A stretch of 64,000 nucleotides of DNA from an uncultured Oscillospiraceae bacterium (lineage in GTDB: Bacteria; Bacillota; Clostridia; Oscillospirales; Oscillospiraceae): NCBI GenBank assembly GCA_934591705.1, contig CAKTPM010000001.1:110554-174553 (forward strand), given 5' to 3'. Of this stretch, positions 1 through 7,854 are shown one piece after another. A program made the translations under genes and the position numbers. A model generated the notes under the pieces. It was not told the origin of the DNA. It was given only the letters and a program-made list of their open reading frames with translations, and did no database searches. Within the stretch, counting starts at the first letter, position 1. The number at the start of each line of letters is the position of its first letter.

Positions 1-1102
1 ACGCCTCCGCGAAGAGCCGTATCTCCCGGGGGGTATTGAAGACCGAGGGGCTCAGGCGCACCGTGCCGGTTTTAAGGGTCCCGGCGGTGCGGTGGGCCAG
101 GGGCGCGCAGTGGAGCCCTGCCCGCAGCGCGATGCCCCGGCGGGCCAGGGCCTCGGCCAGCTCCTCACTGTCATACCCCTCGGCGATGAAGCTCAAAACG
201 CCGCTCTGGCTTTGGCCGGAGGCGTCATAGAAGCACACGATGCCGGGTATGGCTCTCAGGGCCGCCAGCGCCTCCTTCACCAGGGCGGTCTCGTGGCGGC
301 GGATGGCCTCCACGCCCCGGCTCTCCACAAAGCGCAGCCCCTCCAAAAGCCCCGCGATACCGGGCATGTTGTGGGTACCCGCCTCCAGAAGGTCGGGGTA
401 CTCCCGGGGCATGGTCTGCAGAAGCGACTGGGTGCCGGTGCCGCCATAAAGGAGCGGCTTTGCCTCGCCGCCGCACAGAAGAAGCCCGGTACCCTGGGGG
501 CCATAGAGCCCCTTGTGGCCCGGCATGGCCACGAAGGCCGCGCCCCAGTCCGCCAGGGAGATGGGCAGCACCCCTGCCGACTGGCTGGCATCCACCACCA
601 AGGGCACGCCCTTTTCCCGGCACAGGGCCGCGATGTCCCCCACCGGGGCGATGCTGCCGAAGACATTGGAGACATGGTTCACGATGACTGCGTCCGCCTT
701 TTCCTCCAGCGCCGCGCGGCATTGCCGCAGCAGCTCCTCCGGGGCAAAGAGGGGGGCGTCCAGGATCACCAGCTCCACCTCCGGGATGCTGTGCAGCGGC
801 CGGGTGACGGCGTTGTGCTCATAGCCGGTGATCACCGCCCTGCCCCCCGGCTTCACCAAGCTGCGGATGGCGATGTTCAGCCCGTGGGTGGCGTTGGAGG
901 TGAACACCACCCGGGCGGGATCCTCCACGCCGAAGAGCCGGGCCGCCGCCTCCCGGCAGCGATAGTCCGTCTGCTCCGCCAGCCGGGTGGCCTGATAGCT
1001 GCCCCGGCCCGGCGAGGAGAGAGTGCTCACCGCCTGCCCCACCGCCTGCTGTACCTGCCGGGGCTTCTGCAGGGTGGTGGCCCCGGCGTCCAGATAGATC
1101 AT
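1..1102 (-). CDS. Class V aminotransferase, cysteine desulfurase-like (3' end outside window)
   Basis: PLP-dependent fold-type I enzyme of the SufS/CsdA-like class V group. The frame opens with ATG at 1102 (MIYLDAGATTLQKP) and stays open to the window edge, giving about 367 residues; the C-terminus is missing. The lysine in GHKGLYGPQGTG is the expected Schiff-base lysine, and VVDASQSAGV holds the PLP-nitrogen-binding Asp. A Cys sits in the late RAGLHCAPLAH segment, where group II desulfurases carry a catalytic Cys. The start overlaps the stop of the upstream DUF3343 gene by 4 bp, so the two are translationally coupled. Homologues beside DUF3343 genes often sit in selenium-related loci of anaerobes (family knowledge), so sulfur or selenium mobilisation is a reasonable inference, but the substrate is not shown here. 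Confidence 0.85.
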   Translation of the reverse strand, partial: MIYLDAGATTLQKPRQVQQAVGQAVSTLSSPGRGSYQATRLAEQTDYRCREAAARLFGVEDPARVVFTSNATHGLNIAIRSLVKPGGRAVITGYEHNAVTRPLHSIPEVELVILDAPLFAPEELLRQCRAALEEKADAVIVNHVSNVFGSIAPVGDIAALCREKGVPLVVDASQSAGVLPISLADWGAAFVAMPGHKGLYGPQGTGLLLCGGEAKPLLYGGTGTQSLLQTMPREYPDLLEAGTHNMPGIAGLLEGLRFVESRGVEAIRRHETALVKEALAALRAIPGIVCFYDASGQSQSGVLSFIAEGYDSEELAEALARRGIALRAGLHCAPLAHRTAGTLKTGTVRLSPSVFNTPREIRLFAEA

Positions 1103-1350
1103 ATGCTCACCTCCTGATAGTAGCCGTTTTCATAAAGATAGACACGCTTGGGGAAAATGCGTCCCTGCTCCAGGCAGTCCCGGGCCGCCGGAAGATCCTC
1201 CGGCAGCAGCCGCAGGGCGAATCCGCAGCCCTGCCGGGCCAGGGCCGAGGGCATGCGCTGTATCTGCGAGGGGACGCCGCAGCGCCGCAGACTCTGCGCC
1301 ATGCGCTGGGCCAGGGTCGCCGTTTGTGCCGATAATAGATAGTGGTCCAT
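1099..1350 (-). CDS. DUF3343 (putative Se/S carrier-like) protein
   Basis: Small 83-residue protein starting MDHYLLSAQTATLAQRM and resembling the DUF3343 family, which has been proposed to act as a sulfur or selenium carrier-like protein. I chose the ATG at 1350 because AGGAGGT lies six bases upstream; a longer start at 1371 has no ribosome-binding site. One Cys lies in the mid-protein GCGFALRLLP segment and another in RDCLEQGRI. It is the first gene of a two-gene unit and its stop overlaps the start of the aminotransferase (ATGA), which supports a joint function. Function is inferred from family and context only. Confidence 0.7.
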   Translation of the reverse strand: MDHYLLSAQTATLAQRMAQSLRRCGVPSQIQRMPSALARQGCGFALRLLPEDLPAARDCLEQGRIFPKRVYLYENGYYQEVSI

Positions 1351-1397
1351 GGCACACCTCCTCAGGGCCATTGTATGTACCGGGCCCGGCGCAAGTG

Positions 1398-1430
1398 AAA
1401 GGCACCGCGGTGATCTCCGCGGTGCCTTTG
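1398..1430 (-). terminator. Terminator after ispF
   Basis: Perfect GGCACCGCGG / CCGCGGTGCC stem with a 6-base loop, followed on the minus strand by TTTCACTT. It lies between the ispF stop and the DUF3343 gene and is nearly symmetric. Confidence 0.7.
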
Positions 1431-1441
1431 TGCAGCAGGTA

Positions 1442-1924
1442 TTATCTGATTTTTTCCAGCAGGGCTACGGCCTGGGCCGCCATGCCCTCCCCGGCGCCGG
1501 TGAAGCCCAGGCGCTCCTCGGTGGTGGCCTTCACGCTGACATTTTCCGGGGCGATGCCCATGGCCTGCGCCAGGTTCCGGCGCATATGGGGAATGTGCGG
1601 CGCGAGCTTGGGCGCCTGGGCGATGACGGTGGCGTCCGTGTTCACCACGGCGTAGCCCGCCTCCCGCAGCAGCTCACACACCCGTCTTAGCAGCGCCAAG
1701 CTGTCGGCGCCCCGATAGGTCTCGTCACTGTCCGGGAAGTGGCCGCCGATGTCCCCCAAGGCGGCGGCGCCCAGAAGGGCGTCCATCACCGCGTGGGTCA
1801 GCACATCGGCGTCGCTATGGCCCAAAAGGCCCCGGTCATGGGGGATGTCTACGCCGCCTAAGATCAGGGGGCGGCCCTCCGCCAGCCGGTGGACATCGTA
1901 GCCCTGCCCGATGCGAAAGCTCAT
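1442..1924 (-). CDS. ispF: 2-C-methyl-D-erythritol 2,4-cyclodiphosphate synthase
   Basis: Cyclises CDP-ME 2-phosphate to ME-cPP with release of CMP in the MEP isoprenoid pathway. The 160-residue length is normal for IspF. The N-terminal GYDVHR supplies the zinc-binding Asp and His, LLGHSDADVLTHA holds the next conserved His/Asp set, LGDIGGHFPD follows, and the C-terminal KATTEERLGFTG is the CDP-binding segment. The start at 1924 (MSFRIGQGYDVH) was chosen because it gives the family N-terminus and overlaps the ispD stop by 4 bp; longer in-frame extensions lie inside ispD. Cytosolic homotrimer in other bacteria. Confidence 0.96.
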   Translation of the reverse strand: MSFRIGQGYDVHRLAEGRPLILGGVDIPHDRGLLGHSDADVLTHAVMDALLGAAALGDIGGHFPDSDETYRGADSLALLRRVCELLREAGYAVVNTDATVIAQAPKLAPHIPHMRRNLAQAMGIAPENVSVKATTEERLGFTGAGEGMAAQAVALLEKIR

Positions 1925-2661
1925 GCCCTCTCCTCCTCCCTGCGGCGCAGGATGACCCCGGCGATATCCAGATCCAGAGGGGTGGTGATCTTGATATTTT
2001 CCGGGTCTCCCGGCGTCAAGTAAACTGCCTTGCCAAGGCGCTCCACTGCGGCACAATCGTCGGTCACCTCTTCCCCGCCAGCCAAGGCGGCCTGAAGCGC
2101 CGCCCGGAGGATATCCGCCTGAAAGACCTGGGGGGTCTGCACGGCGAAAAGGGTCCTTCTATCCGGGGTGGAGAGCACTTTTCCCTGGGCGTCGGCCACC
2201 TTGACGGTGTCCGTCACCGGCAGGGCCGGGGCAGCGGCATAGGTCTTGGCCCCCTGCGCCGCCAGCTCGTCGAGCATCGCCGGGCGCACCAGGGGGCGGG
2301 CCCCGTCGTGGACGGCGATGAGCTGGGCCCGGGGGTCCGCCGCCAGGGCCGCCGCCAGCACGGAGCCGGTGCGGCTCTCACCGCCGGCGACCACCTGCAC
2401 CGGCTTGCGGAGGCCGCAGCGGGCGCAGAGATCGGCGGTCTCCTGGAGCATATCCTCCCGGGCGGCCACAATGATCTCATCCACCCGCTCCGCCGCGTCC
2501 ACCGCCAGCAGCGTGCGCATCAGCACGGGCATGCCCTCCAGAGACGCCAGGAGCTTGTTCTCCCCGCCCATGCGGCGGCTGCTGCCGGCGGCCGGGATCA
2601 CCGCCGTGCAGAAGGGGCGGCGCTTTTGCTCTATTTTTTTCAAGGCGCTGCGAAGACCCAT
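1921..2661 (-). CDS. ispD: 2-C-methyl-D-erythritol 4-phosphate cytidylyltransferase
   Basis: Transfers CMP from CTP to MEP, giving CDP-ME, the third step of the MEP pathway. The nucleotide-binding loop AVIPAAGSSRRMGGENK is near the N-terminus, followed by VHDGARPLVRP and PVTDTVKVAD, all IspD signatures. The start at 2661 gives 246 residues; an AAAGGGGG ribosome-binding site lies upstream, and earlier in-frame starts extend through the promoter. It is the first gene of ispD-ispF with a 4-bp ATGA overlap, so the two adjacent-pathway enzymes are coupled, as in many bacteria where they are fused. Confidence 0.96.
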   Translation of the reverse strand: MGLRSALKKIEQKRRPFCTAVIPAAGSSRRMGGENKLLASLEGMPVLMRTLLAVDAAERVDEIIVAAREDMLQETADLCARCGLRKPVQVVAGGESRTGSVLAAALAADPRAQLIAVHDGARPLVRPAMLDELAAQGAKTYAAAPALPVTDTVKVADAQGKVLSTPDRRTLFAVQTPQVFQADILRAALQAALAGGEEVTDDCAAVERLGKAVYLTPGDPENIKITTPLDLDIAGVILRRREEERA

Positions 2662-2689
2662 GGCAGAGGCCCCCTTTCTCGTTTTCCCC

Positions 2690-2718
2690 ATTATAGCGGA
2701 GCGGCAGCGGCTTTTCAA
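2690..2718 (-). promoter_or_regulatory. Sigma-A-type promoter for ispDF
   Basis: On the minus strand, TTGAAA (2718-2713) and TATAAT (2695-2690) with a 17-bp spacer, about 30 bp before the ispD start. Confidence 0.75.
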
Positions 2719-2734
2719 GACCCTTCTCCCCAGG

Positions 2735-2764
2735 AGAAAAGCCCTCCTGCCGGAGGGCTTTTCC
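2735..2764 (-). terminator. Terminator after first CoA-transferase gene
   Basis: GCCCTCC / GGAGGGC stem with a 4-base loop, A-run before and T-run after on both strands. It ends the 2785-4131 transcript and insulates the ispD promoter. Confidence 0.85.
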
Positions 2765-2784
2765 AAAAATCCTATCAGCGTTGC

Positions 2785-4131
2785 TCAGCGCTTGTTGCTG
2801 GGCAGCCAGATGCCCTGGCGCTCGGCATCCCGGATGAGCTCATCCCGGAAATCCGGGTGGGCGATGGAGATGAGCTTCTCGGCGCGCTCCCACACGGTGC
2901 AGCCCTTGAGGTTCACGCAGCCGTACTCCGTGACCACAAACATGGTGTTGGCCCGGGTATCGGTGACGATGCTGCCGGTGCTCAGGGTGGGGCGGATGCG
3001 GGACTGGGCCTCGCCATCCTTATCCGTATAGGTGGAGCTCAGGCAGATAAAGCTCTTGCCGCCCCGGGAGAGGTAGGCACCCAGAACGAAGTCCTGCTGG
3101 CCGCCGGCGCCGGAGATATGGCGGATGCCGGAGCTCTCAGAGCTCACCTGGCCGTAGAGGTCCACATCTACGGCGTTGTTGATGGATATGAAGTTATCGA
3201 TGGAGGCGATGACGCTGATGTCATTGGTGTAGTTGATGGGGGCGCAGCGGCACATACGGTTATCGTCCAGGAAGTCATAGAGCTTCTGGGTGCCGGCGGC
3301 GATGGAGTAGGTCTGGCGGCCGTGGTCCTCAGGAAGGTAGCGGCAGTTGACCTTGCCGCACTCGGAGAGGTCCACGAAGGCGTCCACATACATCTCGGTA
3401 TGTACGCCCAGATCCTTCAGGTCGGACTCGCACAGGGCCATACCCACGGCGTTGGGCATGCCGCCGATGCCCAGCTGCAGGCAGGCCCGGTTGGGGATCT
3501 GCTCCACGATGAGCTTGGCCACGGCCTTGTCCACATCGGTGGGCGGCGCGGAGGGCAAAACGCCCATGGGGTCGTTGCGGCCCTCTACGACCATATCCAC
3601 GGCATTGATGTGGATGCTCTCGCCGTAGCCGCCCAGGCACCGGGGCATATTCTCGTTGACCTCCACGATGATGCGCTTGGCCCGGTTGCACATGGCCTTG
3701 ATGTGGCTGGTGGTGATGCCGAAGTTGAAGTAGCCGTGCTTATCCATGGGGGCCACCTGGAACATGGCCACATCCGAGGGCTCGTTGCTCTCATAGTAAA
3801 TGGGCAGCTCGGAATAGCGCATGGGAATGTGGAAGCAGGCGCCGGAATTCAGGTAGTGCCGCTCGATACCACTCATGTGGTGGGAGTTCCAGATGATGTG
3901 CTCCGCGGGATTTTCAATGCTGAAGATAGCGGGCTTCCACAGGCAGATGCCGCCGCGTACCTTGACATTCGTCAGCTCCGGAGCCCGCCGGGCCAGGGCC
4001 TCATCCAGCACCCGGGGATGAATGGCACCCAGGCCGTAGTCTACCCAGTCGCCGGACTGAATGACCTTTACCGCCTCGTCCGCAGTGGTCAGCTTCTGCT
4101 GGTACATTGCCGTGAAATCCGAATAAACCAT
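2785..4131 (-). CDS. Butyryl-CoA:acetate CoA-transferase-like protein, paralogue A
   Basis: Class I CoA-transferase of the acetyl-CoA hydrolase/4-hydroxybutyrate CoA-transferase group, 448 residues. GVHTEMYVDAF contains the Glu (about residue 246) that forms the CoA thioester in this family, and SGAGGQQDFVLGAYLSRGG is the conserved CoA-binding stretch. The sequence is very close to the But enzymes that end butyrate fermentation in gut Clostridia. The start at 4131 has GGGAGGA seven bases upstream; the alternative at 4152 has none. Compared with paralogue B it departs around VNCRYLPEDHGRQTYS and has several extra Cys, so it may use another acyl group. It has its own promoter and terminator. 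The CoA-transferase call is secure; the exact acyl substrate is not. Confidence 0.85.
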   Translation of the reverse strand: MVYSDFTAMYQQKLTTADEAVKVIQSGDWVDYGLGAIHPRVLDEALARRAPELTNVKVRGGICLWKPAIFSIENPAEHIIWNSHHMSGIERHYLNSGACFHIPMRYSELPIYYESNEPSDVAMFQVAPMDKHGYFNFGITTSHIKAMCNRAKRIIVEVNENMPRCLGGYGESIHINAVDMVVEGRNDPMGVLPSAPPTDVDKAVAKLIVEQIPNRACLQLGIGGMPNAVGMALCESDLKDLGVHTEMYVDAFVDLSECGKVNCRYLPEDHGRQTYSIAAGTQKLYDFLDDNRMCRCAPINYTNDISVIASIDNFISINNAVDVDLYGQVSSESSGIRHISGAGGQQDFVLGAYLSRGGKSFICLSSTYTDKDGEAQSRIRPTLSTGSIVTDTRANTMFVVTEYGCVNLKGCTVWERAEKLISIAHPDFRDELIRDAERQGIWLPSNKR

Positions 4132-4165
4132 GTACGAGTCCTCCCTGCTCAAATGTTTTTTGTCT

Positions 4166-4187
4166 CCGCCGGGGCCTGCCCCGGCGG
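4166..4187 (-). promoter_or_regulatory. GC-rich hairpin in 5' leader of CoA-transferase A
   Basis: Perfect 10-bp CCGCCGGGGC / GCCCCGGCGG stem with a 2-base loop between the predicted transcription start and the ribosome-binding site. It is not followed by a T-run on the minus strand, so it looks like a 5' stabilising structure rather than a terminator. Confidence 0.5.
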
Positions 4188-4216
4188 TATTGTTAAGTAT
4201 CTAACAAACTGACGGT

Positions 4217-4246
4217 ATTATAGCATACCCCTGCGGTCTTTTTGAA
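4217..4246 (-). promoter_or_regulatory. Promoter of CoA-transferase A
   Basis: Minus strand TTCAAA (4246-4241), 18-bp spacer, and an extended TGC-TATAAT -10 (4222-4217). Confidence 0.75.
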
Positions 4247-4309
4247 GTACATTGTTAAAAATTTTGCAAATTCGTCGATATGCACAAAATAGAGCGCCCG
4301 AAAATGGGC

Positions 4310-4347
4310 AAAAAAGAGCACGCATCCCCGGTGGGATGCGTGCTCTG
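4310..4347 (-). terminator. Terminator after CoA-transferase B
   Basis: Perfect GAGCACGCATCCC / GGGATGCGTGCTC stem with a 4-base loop, followed on the minus strand by TTTTTT. Confidence 0.93.
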
Positions 4348-4355
4348 CAGGGAGC

Positions 4356-5705
4356 TTATCGTCTGTTGTGGGGGTACCAGATCTTCTGCTTCTCGGCGTC
4401 CCGGATCAGCTCATCCCGGAAGTCCGGGTGGGCGATGGAGATGAGCTTTTCCGCCCGTTCCCACACGCTCAGGCCCTTGAGGCACACGCAGCCGTACTCC
4501 GTGACCACATACATGGTATTCACCCGGGTGTCGGTGACCACGCTGCCGGTCTGGAGGGTGGGCCGGATGCGGGAGCCCAGGGTGCCGTCCTTATTCTTAT
4601 GGGTGGAGCTCAGGCAGATGAAGCTCTTGCCCCCCCGGGAGAGGTAGGCGCCCAGGACGAAGTCCTGCTGGCCGCCGGCGCCGGAGATCTGCTTGATGCC
4701 GGCGGTCTCGCCGTTGACCTGGCCGTAGAGATCCACATCCACGGCGTTGTTGATGGAAATAAAGTTGTCGATGGAGGCGATGGTACGCACATCATTGGTG
4801 TAGCTGATAGGAGCGGCCATGCAGGCAGGGTTGTCGTTGAGGTAGTCGTAGAGCTTCTGGGTGCCGGCGGCGAAGGCGAAGACCTGGCGGCCCCGGTCAA
4901 TGCTCTTCTTGGCGCAGGTCACCTTCCCTGCCATGGCCAGATCCACATAGGCGTCCACATACATCTCGGTATGCACGCCCAGGTCCTTCAGGTCGGACTC
5001 GCAGAGCATGGCGCCCACGGTGTTGGGCATGCCGCCGATACCCAGCTGCAGACACGCACCGTCGGGGATCTGCTCCACGATGAGCTTGGCCACGGCCTTG
5101 TCCACCTCGGTAGGCGGCGCGGAGGGCAGCATACCCATGGGGTCGTTGCGGCCCTCCACCACCATGTCCACCTCGCTGATATGGATGCAGTTGTCAAAGC
5201 CGCCCAGGCACCGGGGCATATTCTCGTTGACCTCCACGATGACCACCCTGGACATCTCGCACACCGCCTTGATATGGCTGGCGGAGAGGCCGAAGTTGAA
5301 GTAGCCGTGGGCATCCATGGGGGCCACCTGGAACATGGCCACATCCGGCGGGGTGATGTGGTCGGTATAGTATCGGGGCAGCTCGGAGTAGCGCATGGGC
5401 TCGTGGAAGCCCGCGCCGCTGGCGATATAGTGGCGCTCCACAGCGCTCATGTGGTGGGAGTTGAAGATGATATGGTGCACCGGATCCTCGATGTCGAAGA
5501 TGGCGGGCTTCCATAAGCTGATGCCGCCGCGCACCTTCACATCCTCCAGCTCCGGAGCCCGGCGGGCCAGGGCCTCGTCCAGCACCCGGGGGTGGATGGC
5601 GCAAAAGCCGTAGTCCACCCAGTCGCCGGACTTTATGATCTTCACCGCCTCATCGGCCGTGGTAAGCTTCTGGCGGTACATTTCCTGATAATCTGCAAAA
5701 GGCAT
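4356..5705 (-). CDS. Butyryl-CoA:acetate CoA-transferase-like protein, paralogue B
   Basis: 449-residue class I CoA-transferase, highly similar along its length to the downstream paralogue. GVHTEMYVDAYVDLA has the catalytic Glu at about residue 247, KKSIDRGRQVFAFAAGTQKLYDY matches the But pattern closely, and SGAGGQQDFVLGAYLSRGG is intact. Of the two copies this is the closer match to characterised butyryl-CoA:acetate CoA-transferases, which exchange CoA between butyryl-CoA and acetate. The start ATG at 5705 has an AAAGGAAAG ribosome-binding site. It has its own promoter and a strong terminator, so the two copies are independently transcribed despite lying head to tail. Confidence 0.88.
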   Translation of the reverse strand: MPFADYQEMYRQKLTTADEAVKIIKSGDWVDYGFCAIHPRVLDEALARRAPELEDVKVRGGISLWKPAIFDIEDPVHHIIFNSHHMSAVERHYIASGAGFHEPMRYSELPRYYTDHITPPDVAMFQVAPMDAHGYFNFGLSASHIKAVCEMSRVVIVEVNENMPRCLGGFDNCIHISEVDMVVEGRNDPMGMLPSAPPTEVDKAVAKLIVEQIPDGACLQLGIGGMPNTVGAMLCESDLKDLGVHTEMYVDAYVDLAMAGKVTCAKKSIDRGRQVFAFAAGTQKLYDYLNDNPACMAAPISYTNDVRTIASIDNFISINNAVDVDLYGQVNGETAGIKQISGAGGQQDFVLGAYLSRGGKSFICLSSTHKNKDGTLGSRIRPTLQTGSVVTDTRVNTMYVVTEYGCVCLKGLSVWERAEKLISIAHPDFRDELIRDAEKQKIWYPHNRR

Positions 5706-5760
5706 AGGTCACTTTCCTTTCCCTCGTGGCGTTTTCGGTTGGGTCACTCTACAATCGTTA

Positions 5761-5789
5761 ATTCTATCACTATCTTTCCCGCTCCGCAA
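5761..5789 (-). promoter_or_regulatory. Promoter of CoA-transferase B
   Basis: Minus strand TTGCGG (5789-5784), 17-bp spacer, TAGAAT (5766-5761) preceded by TGA (extended -10). Confidence 0.7.
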
Positions 5790-5851
5790 GAGTGAGTTTT
5801 CCATTTTTTCACAGCGGGCATCAAAAAGTGACAGGGCTGCGGGGGGATACG

Positions 5852-5887
5852 GAAAAAGCGAGCCGGGGCAATACCCCGACTCGCTCT
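5852..5887 (-). terminator. Terminator after ispH-rpsA
   Basis: GAGCGAGTCGGGG / GCCCCGGCTCGC stem with a 4-base loop followed by TTTTT on the minus strand. It closes the long operon starting at the M50 protease gene. Confidence 0.9.
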
Positions 5888-5904
5888 ATCGGTTTGAAAT
5901 ATGC

Positions 5905-7854
5905 TTACTGCTCGTCCGCCTCGGCTTCCTCATCCTGAGGAGCCAGCAGGGCGCGGATGGACAGGGAGATCTTCTGCTTCTCCTCGTCCACAGCGGTGAT
6001 CTTGGCATCCACCATCTCGCCCTCGGAGAGGACATCGCCGGGCTTCTCGATGCGGCGGTTGGCGATCTGAGAGATATGGATGAGGCCATCCACACCGGGC
6101 ACCACCTCGGCAAAGGCGCCGAAGGCCATGAGCTTCACGATGCGGACATTGGCCACATCGCCCACATGGTAGGTCTCCATGAACTTCTCCCAGGGGTTGG
6201 AGGAGCGGTCCTTGACGCCCAGGGAGATCTTGCGCTTCTCGGGATCGAAGGAGATGACATAGACATCCAGGGTATCGCCCACGGAGCAGACCTCGGCGGG
6301 ATTCTTGATGCGGCTCCAGCTCAGCTCGGAGATATGGACCATGCCGTCCACACCGCCGATGTCCACGAACACGCCGTAGCTGGTCATGGACTTCACGGTG
6401 CCGGTATAGTGCTTGCCCACCTCGATGTTGTTCCAAATCTCGGCCTGGGCGGCGGCACGGGCCTCGTAGGTCACGGCACGGATGGAGCCCACCACACGGC
6501 GGCGGGCACGGTTGACCTCGGTGATGCGCAGGGACACGGTCTGACCCACCAGCTCGCTCATCTCGGCGCCCCGGGGCAGGCCGCTCTGGGAAGCGGGCAC
6601 GAACACGCGGATGCCCTTGACATTCACCACAATGCCGCCCTTGTTCTCCTCGGTGACCTTGCCCTCGACGGTGGTCTTATCCTCCACATACTGGGCCAGA
6701 TCGTCCCACACCTTCACGGCGTCCAGACGCTTCTTGGACAGCATGGCGTAGCCCTCCACATCGTTGACGCGGATGATGTAGGTCTCGATCTCATCGCCGA
6801 CCTTGACGACATCCTCTGGCTTGACATTGGGGTCAGCGGACAGCTCTTCCACGGCGATGTAGCCCGCCTGCTTGCAGCCCAGGTCTACCTGGACCTCGGT
6901 GGGGCCGATGGCCGTGACAATACCGGTTACCTTCTCTCCTGTATTTAAAGTCTTGAAAGATTTTTCCAGCAGTTCCTCGAAGCTCTCTTCGTTTTCCATG
7001 GTCTTGATTTCGTCGCTCATCGTTTTGTTTACCTCCTTAATGATGCTCGCAGGTGTAGAGGCGCCGGCTGTAAGCCCTACCTTACGGCACCCGGAAAGAT
7101 CCGTCCCTGACAGCTCCCCGGCGTTTTCCACCTGGAAAACCCGCGGGCACCTGCCCCGGCAGATCTCCGTAAGATGCCTGGTATTCGCACTCATTGGGTC
7201 GCCCACTATCACCATGGCGTCGACCTCGGCGGCCAAGGAAGCCGCCTCCGATTGACGCTTTTGCGTAGCATTACATATTGTATCAAATATTTTTACATTT
7301 GTACACTGTTTTTTTAAAAAATTTACGGCCTCCTCCCACGCCTCCCGGATGCAGGTGGTCTGGGCCGCTGCGGTAAGGGGGGTATCGGCGGAAAAGTCGC
7401 CGTTTTCCAGTGCCTTGCGCACCTCCCCGGCGTCGCTGAATACCATGCTGCTCCGGGCCCAGCTGGCAAGGCCGATGACCTCGGGATGGTTTGCCTCGCC
7501 GATGATCATGGGCCTGCGGCCCTCCCGGGCGGCCTGGGCCACGATTTCGCGGATGTGCCGGACATTGGGGCAGGTGGCGTCCAGCGGCCGGGCGCCGATT
7601 TGCTCCAGGGCCTCATAGACCTCCCGGCGCTCCCCGTGGGCCCGGATGAGCACCGTGTCCCCGGGGCGTATATCCTCTAAGCCCGCCGCCTGGCGGACGC
7701 CCCGGGCGGCCAAATCCCGGATGACGGCCTCGTTGTGGACGATGCTCCCCAGCATCACGCAGCTGCCCCGCTCCCGGGCGGTCTGCTCCGCCAGGGCCAC
7801 CGCCCGCTCCACACCGTAGCAAAAGCCGGCGGTCTTGGCCTGAAGGACCTTCAT
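5905..7854 (-). CDS. ispH: Fused HMBPP reductase / ribosomal protein S1-like protein
   Basis: 649-residue two-part protein. Residues 1 to about 285 are IspH, which reduces HMBPP to IPP and DMAPP; the three iron-sulfur Cys are visible at 12 (TAGFCYGV), 95 (LDATCPNV) and 194 (FDTICNAT). Residues about 297 to 630 carry four S1 RNA-binding repeats, each with a recognisable GVF/GAF and HISE/HISQ segment in the last two copies. This fusion is known in Clostridia, where it supplies both the last MEP enzyme and the S1-like translation protein. It is the last gene of the operon and its start overlaps the plsC stop (ATGA). The reading frame is continuous through the joint near EVNKTMSDE, so it is a true fusion and not two overlapping genes. 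Confidence 0.95.
   Translation of the reverse strand: MKVLQAKTAGFCYGVERAVALAEQTARERGSCVMLGSIVHNEAVIRDLAARGVRQAAGLEDIRPGDTVLIRAHGERREVYEALEQIGARPLDATCPNVRHIREIVAQAAREGRRPMIIGEANHPEVIGLASWARSSMVFSDAGEVRKALENGDFSADTPLTAAAQTTCIREAWEEAVNFLKKQCTNVKIFDTICNATQKRQSEAASLAAEVDAMVIVGDPMSANTRHLTEICRGRCPRVFQVENAGELSGTDLSGCRKVGLTAGASTPASIIKEVNKTMSDEIKTMENEESFEELLEKSFKTLNTGEKVTGIVTAIGPTEVQVDLGCKQAGYIAVEELSADPNVKPEDVVKVGDEIETYIIRVNDVEGYAMLSKKRLDAVKVWDDLAQYVEDKTTVEGKVTEENKGGIVVNVKGIRVFVPASQSGLPRGAEMSELVGQTVSLRITEVNRARRRVVGSIRAVTYEARAAAQAEIWNNIEVGKHYTGTVKSMTSYGVFVDIGGVDGMVHISELSWSRIKNPAEVCSVGDTLDVYVISFDPEKRKISLGVKDRSSNPWEKFMETYHVGDVANVRIVKLMAFGAFAEVVPGVDGLIHISQIANRRIEKPGDVLSEGEMVDAKITAVDEEKQKISLSIRALLAPQDEEAEADEQ

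Noticed and set aside
2308..4212. Plus-strand open frame of 634 codons opposite ispD and a CoA-transferase gene
   Set aside because: Antisense shadow of two secure genes with no independent coding evidence.
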